Assembly (NCBI RefSeq): GCF_004363805.1
Contig: NZ_SNZP01000009.1
Location: 124,001-188,000, forward strand
Source: Paludibacterium purpuratum
GTDB lineage: Bacteria; Pseudomonadota; Gammaproteobacteria; Burkholderiales; Chromobacteriaceae
DNA length: 64,000 nucleotides
Direction of reading: 5' to 3'
Shown: in pieces, positions 56,685 to 64,000 of the stretch
Layout: every line of letters starts with the position of its first letter
Position numbering within the stretch: the stretch's first letter is position 1
The notes under the pieces: generated by a model
What the model was told of the DNA's origin: nothing
Databases searched by the model: none
Seen by the model: only the letters and a program-made list of their open reading frames with translations
Made by a program: the position numbers and the translations under genes

Positions 56685-57364
56685 GCTTTTCTCGCCTCCA
56701 GAATCGCCCGCGCCAAAGGCAGGTCGCGCGGCCAAGTCACCTTGAAATTGCCCGCGTCGCCCTCGACCAGGCGCGGCTTGAGTCCCATGCGCTCGATCGC
56801 CGAGGCCTCATCGGTCACGCCGTCCGACAACTCGCCGGACAACGCCTGCGTCAACAAGCCGGCGCGGAACATCTGCGGCGTCTGTGCGAGCCACATGCCC
56901 TGGCGCGGCAACGTCATGGCCACCCGGCCATCGCGATCGGCGCGCTTGACGGTATCGGGGATCGGCAACGCCAAAAGGCCGCCGACCGGATCCTCGCCGA
57001 CCTCGGCCAACAAGCGATCGACCATGGGCACCGACAGACAGCAGCGCGCGGCATCGTGCACCAGCAACCAGTCCTCGGCGGCGAGGCTCAGCGCCTCGAT
57101 ACCGTTCTTCACGGTATCCGCGCGCGTCGCGCCGCCGACGCGGTGCACCGTCAACTTGGGCAACGCCCATTCATAGTCGTCGAACCATTCGTCCCCCGGC
57201 GACAGAATCAGCGCCACTTCGTCGATGGCCTCGACTTGGCACAGCGTGGCCAGCGTGAACCACATCAACGGCCGGCCGGACAGTTGCAGATATTGTTTAG
57301 GGCAGGCCGCACCGAAACGCGTGCCGCTGCCGGCCGCCGGCACCAGAGCGACATAGCGCGTCAT
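56681..57364 (-). CDS. ispD: 2-C-methyl-D-erythritol 4-phosphate cytidylyltransferase
   Basis: The 227-residue nucleotidyltransferase couples MEP with CTP. It shows the CTP loop [21 protein letters not shown], the HDAARC motif ([10 protein letters not shown]) and [12 protein letters not shown]. Translationally coupled to dnaQ upstream and ispF downstream by 4-bp overlaps. The ATG at 57364 is the conserved start. Confidence 0.97.
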   Translation of the reverse strand: MTRYVALVPAAGSGTRFGAACPKQYLQLSGRPLMWFTLATLCQVEAIDEVALILSPGDEWFDDYEWALPKLTVHRVGGATRADTVKNGIEALSLAAEDWLLVHDAARCCLSVPMVDRLLAEVGEDPVGGLLALPIPDTVKRADRDGRVAMTLPRQGMWLAQTPQMFRAGLLTQALSGELSDGVTDEASAIERMGLKPRLVEGDAGNFKVTWPRDLPLARAILEARKA

Positions 57365-58080
57365 GCCGCGCCCTCCCCGCTTTCCAGCGTGCGCCACAGG
57401 CAGCTCCCCTTGACGATCTTATCCAGATCGTCGAGATAGCCCCGATGCTCGGCCAACTCGGCGCCGCCGGTGGCGAGCACGGTCAGCGGCTTGCGCTCGA
57501 AACCGGCGCCGTGCTGCAGATCGAGCGGGCCATCGTCCAGGTCGATATCCATGGCCAGGCTCTCCTGGCCCCGGGTCATCGACAGATACACTTCGGCCAA
57601 CAGTTCGCAGTCGATCAGCGCACCGTGCAACGTACGGTTCGAACGATCGATGTCGAAGCGGTCGCACAGCGCGTCCAAGTTGTTGCGCTTGCCGGGAAAC
57701 TGGTCGCGCGCCATGGCCAGGGTGTCGATGACGCCGGCGCACAACTGGGTCACCGGCGCGATGCCGATGCGGTCGAATTCGGCATTGAGAAAGCCGACGT
57801 CGAACGGTGCGTTGTGGATGATCAGTTCGGCGTCGCGAATGAAATCGACCACCTCGCGCCCGGTCGACGAGAAACGCGGCTTATCGGACAGGAAATCGAG
57901 CGAAATGCCGTGCACCCGCTCGGCATCGGGGTCGATGGCGCGATCGGGATGGAAATACAGGTGAAGATGCCGGCCGGTCAACTTGCGGTTGACCATTTCC
58001 AGACCGGCGAATTCGATGATGCGATGACCCTGCGAGGGTTCGAGACCGGTGGTTTCGGTATCGAGAATGATTTGTCTCAT
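57361..58080 (-). CDS. dnaQ: DNA polymerase III epsilon subunit (3'-5' proofreading exonuclease)
   Basis: The 239-residue protein has ExoI motif LDTETTGLEP, ExoII HNAPFDVGFLNAEF and ExoIII HGALIDCELLAEVYL, all catalytic Asp, Glu and His residues present. The C-terminal tail binds the alpha subunit. It proofreads replication. It lies next to rnhA as in many proteobacteria and is followed by ispD with a 4-bp overlap. ATG 58080 is preferred over a start three codons upstream. Confidence 0.97.
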   Translation of the reverse strand: MRQIILDTETTGLEPSQGHRIIEFAGLEMVNRKLTGRHLHLYFHPDRAIDPDAERVHGISLDFLSDKPRFSSTGREVVDFIRDAELIIHNAPFDVGFLNAEFDRIGIAPVTQLCAGVIDTLAMARDQFPGKRNNLDALCDRFDIDRSNRTLHGALIDCELLAEVYLSMTRGQESLAMDIDLDDGPLDLQHGAGFERKPLTVLATGGAELAEHRGYLDDLDKIVKGSCLWRTLESGEGAA

Positions 58081-58116
58081 GCAATGCACCTGCGCTGCCG
58101 TTGCGCGGCAGTAAGA

Positions 58117-58557
58117 TTACAGAATGGACTCGACGCCGCGATTGGCCAGCGCGTCGGCCCGTTCGTTGAACTCGTGGCCGGCGTGCCCCTTCACCCAGCG
58201 CCATTCGACCTGGTGCCGCTCGCGGCTTTGATCGAGCAGCTGCCACAGGTCGGCGTTCTTCACCGGCTCCTTGCTGGCGGTTTTCCAACCGCGCTTCTTC
58301 CAGTTGTGGATCCACTCGCTGATGCCGTTCTTGACGTATTGCGAGTCGGTATAGACCACCACCTTGCAGGGGCGGGTCAATGCCTGCAACCCGGCAATCA
58401 CAGCCTGCAATTCCATGCGATTGTTAGTGGTGTCCGGCGCGCCGCCGAACAGCTCCTTTTCCAGACCGTTGTAGCGCAAGAGCGCGCCCCATCCGCCGGG
58501 GCCGGGATTGCCCTTGCAGGCACCGTCCGTATAGATTTCTACTTGATGTTCAGTCAT
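58117..58557 (-). CDS. rnhA: Ribonuclease HI
   Basis: The 146-residue enzyme degrades RNA in RNA-DNA hybrids. The four carboxylates (Asp in [17 protein letters not shown], Glu in [10 protein letters not shown], Asp in [12 protein letters not shown], Asp in NERADALAN) and the catalytic His in [10 protein letters not shown] are present. It overlaps the upstream methyltransferase gene by 4 bp and precedes dnaQ by 36 bp. Confidence 0.97.
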   Translation of the reverse strand: MTEHQVEIYTDGACKGNPGPGGWGALLRYNGLEKELFGGAPDTTNNRMELQAVIAGLQALTRPCKVVVYTDSQYVKNGISEWIHNWKKRGWKTASKEPVKNADLWQLLDQSRERHQVEWRWVKGHAGHEFNERADALANRGVESIL

Positions 58558-59285
58558 GCCGCGTTATCTGATTGCTTGGATACCGGCTGATGATGGTCCT
58601 TATTACCCACAATCAGCCCCGCCTTGGCTTTGCGCCACTTTGGCATGATGAGGCGCATGCCGCGCCGCCGCTTGACGGCCTCGATACCGTAAACCCCGGC
58701 CGCCAGAGGCCACCAGCGGTCGCCGGCCGACTCCATGAATCGACAGTTTTCCAGCCAGTCGCTGCGCTCGAACGGTGGCGCGTAAGCCAGAAAGGCGCCG
58801 CCATCCGCTTCGAGTTCGAGCAACGCCAGCCAGTCCTTGATCCGTGGCAGCGGCAAAAAATTCCCGCGCCACGGCGCGTGAAAGCGCCCCTGGATCATGC
58901 GCCGCACGCCCCACAGCGATACCGGATTGAAGCCGGTCAGCACCAGCCGACCGTCCGGCACCAGCACGCGCTCCGCCTCGCGCAGCACCACATGCGGATG
59001 CTCGGTAAAATCCAGCACATGCGGTAAAGCGAGCAGGTCGAGGCTGGCGCTGGCAAACGGCAGTTGCCGAGGGTCGCAAAGCACTTGGGCATCGCTGCCT
59101 CGACCGACATGACATTGCCAAGGGATACGGTTTTCGCGTAAAAAATCAACCTGCGGCACCCCGACTTGCACGGCATGATAGCCGAACACATCGGCCACGG
59201 CACGATCGAAATACGCTTGTTCGCGTATCAGCAAATACCGGCCCAGCTCGCTCTGCGTCAACCACTGGGAAAATGAGTTGATCAT
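58554..59285 (-). CDS. Class I SAM-dependent methyltransferase
   Basis: The 243-residue protein has a Methyltransf_11-type core: after a leader, [52 protein letters not shown] is typical of the motifs II to post-III region. Such a gene next to rnhA and gloB is common in betaproteobacteria, but its substrate is unknown. It overlaps rnhA by 4 bp and is divergent from gloB (21-bp gap). Confidence 0.85.
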   Translation of the reverse strand: MINSFSQWLTQSELGRYLLIREQAYFDRAVADVFGYHAVQVGVPQVDFLRENRIPWQCHVGRGSDAQVLCDPRQLPFASASLDLLALPHVLDFTEHPHVVLREAERVLVPDGRLVLTGFNPVSLWGVRRMIQGRFHAPWRGNFLPLPRIKDWLALLELEADGGAFLAYAPPFERSDWLENCRFMESAGDRWWPLAAGVYGIEAVKRRRGMRLIMPKWRKAKAGLIVGNKDHHQPVSKQSDNAA

Positions 59286-59306
59286 CTAGGAAGGTCTCTG
59301 AACACC

Positions 59307-60077
59307 ATGCTCGCGCTCTCTTCTGTCTCGGCATTTTCCGACAATTATATCTGGGTTTTGCATGATCGGTCGGATGCGCTCGCGGTCGACCCCGGCGATG
59401 CCGGGCCGCTCTTGGCCTTTCTCGACCAACACCGGCTGACCTTGCGCGCCATATTGATCACGCACCGTCATGCCGACCATATCGGCGGTCTAGCCGAGTT
59501 GTCGGCACGCTATCCGAAGGCGCGAGTGATCGGTCCCGCCACCCTGTCCGACGCCAGCGAACCGGTCGGCGCCGGACAGACCGTCTCGGTGCTCGGCCTG
59601 GATTTCGCGGTGATGGCGGTGCCCGGGCATACGCTCGACCATCTGGCCTACTATGCCACGCCCTGGCTATTTTGCGGCGATACCTTGTTCGGCGCCGGCT
59701 GCGGCCGACTGTTCGAAGGCACAGCCGCGCAGATGCTGGCATCGTTGCGGCGCTTGGCCGCTCTACCGCCCGAAACGCTGATTTGCCCGGCACACGAATA
59801 TACCGTGGCCAATTTGCAATTCGCACGACAGGCAGAGCCATCCAACATCAATATAAATCAAAGACTTGCACGAGACAAAGCTAAGCGAGACCAGCATCGC
59901 TCGACCTTACCTTGTCAACTGGCAGAAGAATTGGCCACCAATCCATTTTTACGTAGCGATCAGCCGTCTATCCGCCAAACCATTGAACAGAAAGAACAAC
60001 GGATATTTTCCAACGATGAGGAAATATTCGCTGCACTGCGACGCTGGAAAGACGGTTTCAAAGTGCAAGATGTGTGA
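59307..60077 (+). CDS. gloB: Hydroxyacylglutathione hydrolase (glyoxalase II)
   Basis: The 256-residue zinc enzyme hydrolyses S-lactoylglutathione in the glyoxalase pathway. The metal motif reads THRHADHIGG (the second His usually seen in THHHxDH is Arg here, at a non-ligand position), with further ligands in VPGHTLDH, FCGDTLF and CPAHEYT. The C-terminal substrate-binding helices are present (NLQFARQAEP). Divergent from the methyltransferase gene. Confidence 0.94.
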   Translation: MLALSSVSAFSDNYIWVLHDRSDALAVDPGDAGPLLAFLDQHRLTLRAILITHRHADHIGGLAELSARYPKARVIGPATLSDASEPVGAGQTVSVLGLDFAVMAVPGHTLDHLAYYATPWLFCGDTLFGAGCGRLFEGTAAQMLASLRRLAALPPETLICPAHEYTVANLQFARQAEPSNININQRLARDKAKRDQHRSTLPCQLAEELATNPFLRSDQPSIRQTIEQKEQRIFSNDEEIFAALRRWKDGFKVQDV

Positions 60078-60493
60078 TCGACGCGCCCGGCGGGCACAAG
60101 TGCCCGCTGCGCCGATCGCGCCCCCTTCACGTCCACAAGGCGCGTCCGGCAAGGATCCGCCCCTTCCAGCTCGGCAACCCCGCCGCATACCGTCGGATTG
60201 TCAGACCAAACCGACGATCAAACAATAATTTAGCCAGGATCGCACCGGCACCGAACGGCCATATTTTTGATGATCTAATTAAATAATTCCTGATCATGAT
60301 CATCGAATTGACGCTATGCGCAACGGTATGATTCATAGCCAAATACCCTATTCACCATTATTGAGACGCCCGTCTGGCTTGCTATTGCGCCAATAGATGC
60401 TAAAACCTTATGAAATTGTTTGTGTTTTTCAGGTTGACACACCCAATTGCGGTAGTTAGCATCGGCCGAAAATCAGAATTCTGGGCCCGCCAA
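60078..60493. other. Intergenic region upstream of mltD
   Basis: This 416-bp stretch has no convincing gene. It contains a GC-rich hairpin right after gloB (GCGGGCAC...GTGCCCGC, about 60087-60109, a possible weak terminator), an AT-rich central part, and a perfect palindrome TGATCATGATCA at 60291-60302, a possible operator. The mltD promoter lies at its right end. Confidence 0.6.
60434..60462 (+). promoter_or_regulatory. Candidate sigma-70 promoter of mltD
   Basis: A perfect TTGACA (60434-60439), a 17-bp spacer and TAGCAT (60457-60462) lie 31 bases before the start codon at 60494. Confidence 0.7.
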
Positions 60494-62137
60494 ATGAAAA
60501 GATTCAAACCATTGGCACTTGCATTGTCTATGCTCTTTGCCGCATCCGGGGCGGCAAAGGCCGCCGACGGCATCCTGTCGTTCGCCGCCAGTGCCAATCA
60601 GGGACTAGCCGCCGGGCTGGACATGATGCTGCAAAACGCCAGCCAGCTGCGCAACGGCGACAACGTCTGGGAACGCCTGCGTCAAGGCTTTCAGATGTCG
60701 AGCGTCAACGACGAACTGGTTCAGCGCCAGACCCGTTATTACGCCAGCCACCCCGATGCTTTCAGACGCACGCTCAACCGCGGCAACAAATACCTGTTCT
60801 ACATCCTGAGCGAAGTCGAACGCCGCGGCATGCCGACGGAAATCGCACTGCTGCCAATGGTGGAAAGCGCATTCATCCCCACCGCCACCTCGCCGGTGGG
60901 TGCCGCCGGCCTGTGGCAGTTCATGCCGACGACCGGCCGCCAATACGGTTTGGAACAGACGTGGTGGTATGACGGCCGCCGCGACGTCACCGCCGCGACC
61001 ACCGCAGCGCTCGACTATCTGCAGACCCTGTACACCCAGTTCGGCGACTGGAGCCTGGCGCTCGCCGCCTATAACTGGGGCGAAGGCAACGTGGCGCGTT
61101 CGATCGCCCGCACTCAGGCGGCCGGACTGCCGGCCACTTACGAAAACGTGCGCATGCCGGCGGAAACCCGCAGCTATGTACCCAAGCTGCTGGCCATTCG
61201 CAATCTACTGGCCGATCCGGACAGCTTCGGCGTCCGCCTGGATAAATTCCCCAACAAACCCTACTTCGTTGCAGTGACGCCTGGCCGACACATGGACATC
61301 GCGCTGGCCGCCCGACTGGCCGGCATTTCCGTCGGTGAATTCATGGAGCTCAATCCGGGCTTCAATCTGCCGGTCTACGCCTATAAGGCGGGCCGCCAGA
61401 TGTTGCTGCCGACGAAATCGGTGGATCGCTTCCAGGCCAACCTGGCGACTTGGACCAAGCCGCTCTTGACCTGGCAGGTCTACACCCCGAGCGGCGACGA
61501 GTCGGTAGCCAATGTCGCGGGCCGGACCGGTATGTCGAGCGCACAGCTGCTCACGGTCAATCATTTGAGCGGCGGCACGCTGCCCGCCGGCCGACCGATC
61601 CTGGTCGCCATGAAGAATGGCGTCGACGACATCAAACCGCTCACAGTGGCCGATACCCAGGTTGCACTGGCGGATCAGACGAACGGCACGCCGGCCTCGG
61701 TCGAGAGCGCCGCTGCCGTCAAGGCGCCCGCCCCCGCGACGCCGGCCATTCAGGTAGCCAGCAATACCGCGGCGCCGGCCATTCAGGTAGCCGGCAATAC
61801 CGCGGCGCCGACGCCGCCCGCGACCGTAGACCCGATCGCCGCGCTGGCGGTCGAACCGATCCAGTTGGCCAGCAACGACGCGGCAGCCAAACCGGCCGCG
61901 CCGGTGGCGATCAAGGTCGCCATGGCCGACCCCGTTCCTCAGATGGCCCAAGCATCGGCGACCCAGCACACTGTCGTGGCAGGCGATACGCTCTATAACA
62001 TCGCTCGCCGCTATAGCTTGTCGGTGGCGGAACTCAAACAGCTCAACGGCCTGATCGGCAACAACGTGCGCATCGGCCAAACGCTGCTGCTCAAGCCGCG
62101 TGCGACGCAGCAGGTCAGCGATGCCAGCGGCAGCTGA
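60494..62137 (+). CDS. mltD: Membrane-bound lytic murein transglycosylase D-type with C-terminal LysM
   Basis: The 547-residue precursor has a signal peptide (LALSMLFAASGAAKA, cleavage near 24) without a lipobox, an SLT domain (about 100-250) with catalytic Glu in MVESAFIPTATSPVGAAGLWQFMP and AAYNWGEGNV, a weak LysM-like linker, an Ala/Pro/Thr-rich low-complexity region with two copies of IQVA-NTAAP, and one clear C-terminal LysM (HTVVAGDTLYNIARRYSLSVAELKQLNGL). It cleaves peptidoglycan with formation of anhydro-muropeptides. The longer frame from 60410 adds nothing typical. Confidence 0.92.
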   Translation: MKRFKPLALALSMLFAASGAAKAADGILSFAASANQGLAAGLDMMLQNASQLRNGDNVWERLRQGFQMSSVNDELVQRQTRYYASHPDAFRRTLNRGNKYLFYILSEVERRGMPTEIALLPMVESAFIPTATSPVGAAGLWQFMPTTGRQYGLEQTWWYDGRRDVTAATTAALDYLQTLYTQFGDWSLALAAYNWGEGNVARSIARTQAAGLPATYENVRMPAETRSYVPKLLAIRNLLADPDSFGVRLDKFPNKPYFVAVTPGRHMDIALAARLAGISVGEFMELNPGFNLPVYAYKAGRQMLLPTKSVDRFQANLATWTKPLLTWQVYTPSGDESVANVAGRTGMSSAQLLTVNHLSGGTLPAGRPILVAMKNGVDDIKPLTVADTQVALADQTNGTPASVESAAAVKAPAPATPAIQVASNTAAPAIQVAGNTAAPTPPATVDPIAALAVEPIQLASNDAAAKPAAPVAIKVAMADPVPQMAQASATQHTVVAGDTLYNIARRYSLSVAELKQLNGLIGNNVRIGQTLLLKPRATQQVSDASGS

Positions 62138-62149
62138 CTGGTAACATCC

Positions 62150-62211
62150 GCGCATTGCCTTCGGCGAATGCACGCTACCACTTCGTAGCGTGCGTTCACG
62201 AAGCAACACAC
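62150..62211. repeat. REPIN-like hairpin-doublet repeat, copy C
   Basis: It has the same plan as copy A at 2456 (hairpin, central GCTACC..GTAGC palindrome, hairpin with GTGCGTT), in the same orientation but diverged by several bases. It begins 12 bp after the mltD stop and ends just before the dtd stop. Confidence 0.75.
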
Positions 62212-62216
62212 TTACC

Positions 62217-62669
62217 CTATTCGGGATTTTTGCTGTCGAGCCAGAGCGTTACCGGTCCGTCGTTGACCAAGGCGACCGCCATGTCGGCGCCAAAGATGCC
62301 TGTCGGCACAGCCCGATTCAACGTTTCCGCCATGCGTGCGACGAAGCGGTCGAACAGCGGACGGGAAATATCGGGCGCCGCCGCGCGCGAATAGGAGGGG
62401 CGATTGCCCTTTTTCATGCTGGCATGCAAGGTAAATTGACTGACTGCCAGCACCTCGCCCTCGATATCCAGCACCGAGCGATTCATCACCCCCTGCTGGT
62501 CGTTGAAAATGCGTAATTGGCTGATCTTGCGGCACAACCACTCGATGTCCGCCTCCTCGTCCGCGGCCTCAACGCCCAGCAACACCAGGATCCCCTGACC
62601 GATCCGCCCGGTCTCCGCGCCTTCGACCGTCACGGCGGCGCTGGACACCCGTTGCAGCAATGCTCGCAT
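62217..62669 (-). CDS. dtd: D-aminoacyl-tRNA deacylase
   Basis: The 150-residue enzyme removes D-amino acids from tRNAs. [17 protein letters not shown] is the conserved start, with the active-site motifs SQFTLHA (SQxT) and the C-terminal [11 protein letters not shown] (the cross-subunit GPVT motif in place of the cis-Pro region). Length is typical. A tandem ATGATG makes 62672 an equally possible start. It is divergent from yaaA. Confidence 0.96.
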   Translation of the reverse strand: MRALLQRVSSAAVTVEGAETGRIGQGILVLLGVEAADEEADIEWLCRKISQLRIFNDQQGVMNRSVLDIEGEVLAVSQFTLHASMKKGNRPSYSRAAAPDISRPLFDRFVARMAETLNRAVPTGIFGADMAVALVNDGPVTLWLDSKNPE

Positions 62670-62747
62670 CATTTTCCCTTTTTTCGAAACCAAACAGCTT
62701 ATAGAATGCCAGACAATTTGCCAGTCAATCCAATGAAGGAACCGCAC

Positions 62748-63521
62748 ATGTTGATGGTGATCTCCCCGGCCAAGACTCTGGATTTCGATACGCCGGCTCA
62801 CACCGACCGCCATACCCAACCGGATCTGCTGGCGCATAGCGCAGAGCTGATCAAGGTGCTGCGCACCTGCTCGCCCGCCGATATCGCCGCGCTGATGGCG
62901 ATCAGCGATGCGCTGGCCGTGCTCAACGTCGGCCGCTACCATGATTGGCACCCGCCGTTCACCCCCGGCAATGCCAAGCAGGCTGTGCTCGCCTTCATGG
63001 GTGATGTGTACGAGGGACTCGATGCCGCCACGCTCGACGACCGCCAACTCGACTGGCTGCAAGGCCATCTGCGCATCTTGTCCGGCCTGTACGGCTGCCT
63101 GCGCCCCCTGGATCTGATGCAGGCCTATCGACTGGAAATGGGTATCTCGCTCGGCAATCCGCGCGGCAAGAATCTGTATGCATTTTGGGGCGAGCTGATC
63201 ACCGAGCGGCTCAATCTCGCGCTGGCGCACGACCCGGAGCCCGTCCTGGTCAACTTGGCGTCGAACGAATATTTCAAATCGATCAAACCAGCCAAACTGA
63301 AGGCCCGCATTGTCACGCCGATATTCCAGGATCTGAAAGGCGATCAGTACAAGGTGATCAGTTTCCACGCCAAACGCGCGCGCGGGTTAATGGTGCGCTG
63401 GGCCGTCGAACATGCCGTGACCGACCCGCAGGCACTGAAAGCTTTCGATAGCGAGGGCTACGCCTTCGACTCGGCGGCATCCGACAGCGACAACTGGGTC
63501 TTCCGCCGCGCGCATCGCTAA
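62748..63521 (+). CDS. yaaA: Peroxide stress protein YaaA (DUF328)
   Basis: The 257-residue cytosolic protein has the DUF328 hallmarks: [10 protein letters not shown] at the N-terminus, [40 protein letters not shown] and [13 protein letters not shown]. In E. coli YaaA lowers intracellular free iron under peroxide stress and binds unusual DNA structures. The ATG at 62748 follows AAGGA with a 7-base gap; an ATG at 62733 is an alternative. Confidence 0.94.
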   Translation: MLMVISPAKTLDFDTPAHTDRHTQPDLLAHSAELIKVLRTCSPADIAALMAISDALAVLNVGRYHDWHPPFTPGNAKQAVLAFMGDVYEGLDAATLDDRQLDWLQGHLRILSGLYGCLRPLDLMQAYRLEMGISLGNPRGKNLYAFWGELITERLNLALAHDPEPVLVNLASNEYFKSIKPAKLKARIVTPIFQDLKGDQYKVISFHAKRARGLMVRWAVEHAVTDPQALKAFDSEGYAFDSAASDSDNWVFRRAHR

Positions 63522-64000
63522 GCCCTATCCTCGTCGGGCAAGTCGTTCCACGGTCGATCGTCACGCCCGTACCGTCGCGAGATCCATTGTCTTTGCGCTA
63601 CCAAATATCGACGATCCGGTCTCGCACTTGCCCGCCCTTCCCCGTAAGCGATTTTTCACCGTGAAATAAACGCGGCGTGGATGCCACATAATCAAAAAAT
63701 AATCTAGAAAAAAGAGACATTTTTTTATATAAATGCGACATCATTTTTATATGATAAAGCAGTTTTTTATTAAAAATAAAAATACCATTGGAGTACAAGT
63801 TTTGACCGCCCTCTACGCGCACGACCCTCGCTCCGTAGCGTCCCGCACGCGTGCAACACCGCTTTTGCAGCGCAACAACCAAGCCACCCTCGCAGCGCAA
63901 AGCATAAAAAACCGGTAAATGGGATTTTGGACAGATTAAATTGCCAGATCTAAAGCAAATAACATATGTTTATGCCACAGAAGTTATTGGCAAAAACCCG
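63522..64000. other. AT-rich right edge, no gene called
   Basis: From about 63640 the composition drops sharply to AT-rich DNA, contrasting with the rest of the window. A 38-codon frame (TTG at 63801 preceded by GGAG, stop at 63916-63918) and an overlapping one from ATG 63733 exist, but neither has family support. Likely upstream regulatory DNA of a gene beyond the edge, or the border of an accessory region. Confidence 0.5.

Overview
The window looks like a chromosomal stretch of a high-GC betaproteobacterium, most plausibly of the order Neisseriales (Chromobacteriaceae/Chitinibacteraceae type). The evidence is a PhaR/phasin pair for polyhydroxyalkanoate storage, a short H-NS-family nucleoid protein, and the gene blocks uvrC-pgsA-tRNA, rpiA-phoU-ppx and dnaQ-ispD-ispF. 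The genus is an inference from gene content only. Most of the window is ordinary, tightly packed housekeeping DNA. Start sites given here were chosen from ribosome-binding sites and family N-termini, so many differ from the longest open frame.

Layout: 1-4.1 kb holds phaR (cut by the left edge), a phasin, a cytosolic M14 carboxypeptidase, an H-NS-like gene and ygfZ. 4.2-8.6 kb holds tRNA-Asn with a strong promoter, rlmI, a class A beta-lactamase resembling the CTX-M/KLU group, a small cytochrome c, and an AhpD-like/TetR pair behind two matching palindromes. 8.6-13.2 kb holds tRNA-Cys, four tandem tRNA-Gly genes, pgsA, uvrC and guaB. 13.3-14.9 kb holds a tail-collar (Mdp-type) protein, a DUF6916-type protein and a GNAT enzyme.

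14.9-26.5 kb is the most unusual part. It is a single minus-strand operon of five genes: a 2001-residue surface protein (LEPR-type N-terminal motif, DUF4347 domain, tandem 143-residue repeats, Ig-like C-terminus), a TolC-family outer-membrane lipoprotein, a periplasmic adaptor, a membrane-anchored HlyD protein with a long cytoplasmic N-terminal domain, and a PqqD-like/M50-metalloprotease/HlyD fusion. It resembles a dedicated type I secretion locus in which the ABC exporter is missing and an intramembrane protease sits in its place. The DUF4347 domain also carries a His-Gly...Gly-Cys arrangement reminiscent of clan CD cysteine peptidases.

26.7-44.4 kb holds an alpha/beta hydrolase, an AraC/GyrI regulator, nrdR-rimL-ribD, glyA, a conserved hypothetical, a ribose-type ABC operon, an amino-acid-type binding protein, ilvD, lgt, a REP doublet, a small ORF, and a divergent LysR/MFS pair. 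44.6-54.6 kb holds a secreted M14 peptidase, a cAMP-phosphodiesterase-like MBL protein, a degenerate GGDEF-EAL protein resembling LapD, hemG, a UPF0303 protein, a patatin, a formate/nitrite channel and ppx. 54.6-63.5 kb holds phoU, rpiA, ispF/ispD/dnaQ/rnhA/methyltransferase, gloB, mltD, dtd and yaaA. The last 350 bases are markedly AT-rich and may mark the edge of an accessory region.

Three copies of a hairpin-doublet repeat (about 2.46, 27.63 and 62.15 kb) and one different REP doublet (41.4 kb) lie between genes. No insertion sequence, integrase, rRNA gene or CRISPR array was seen.
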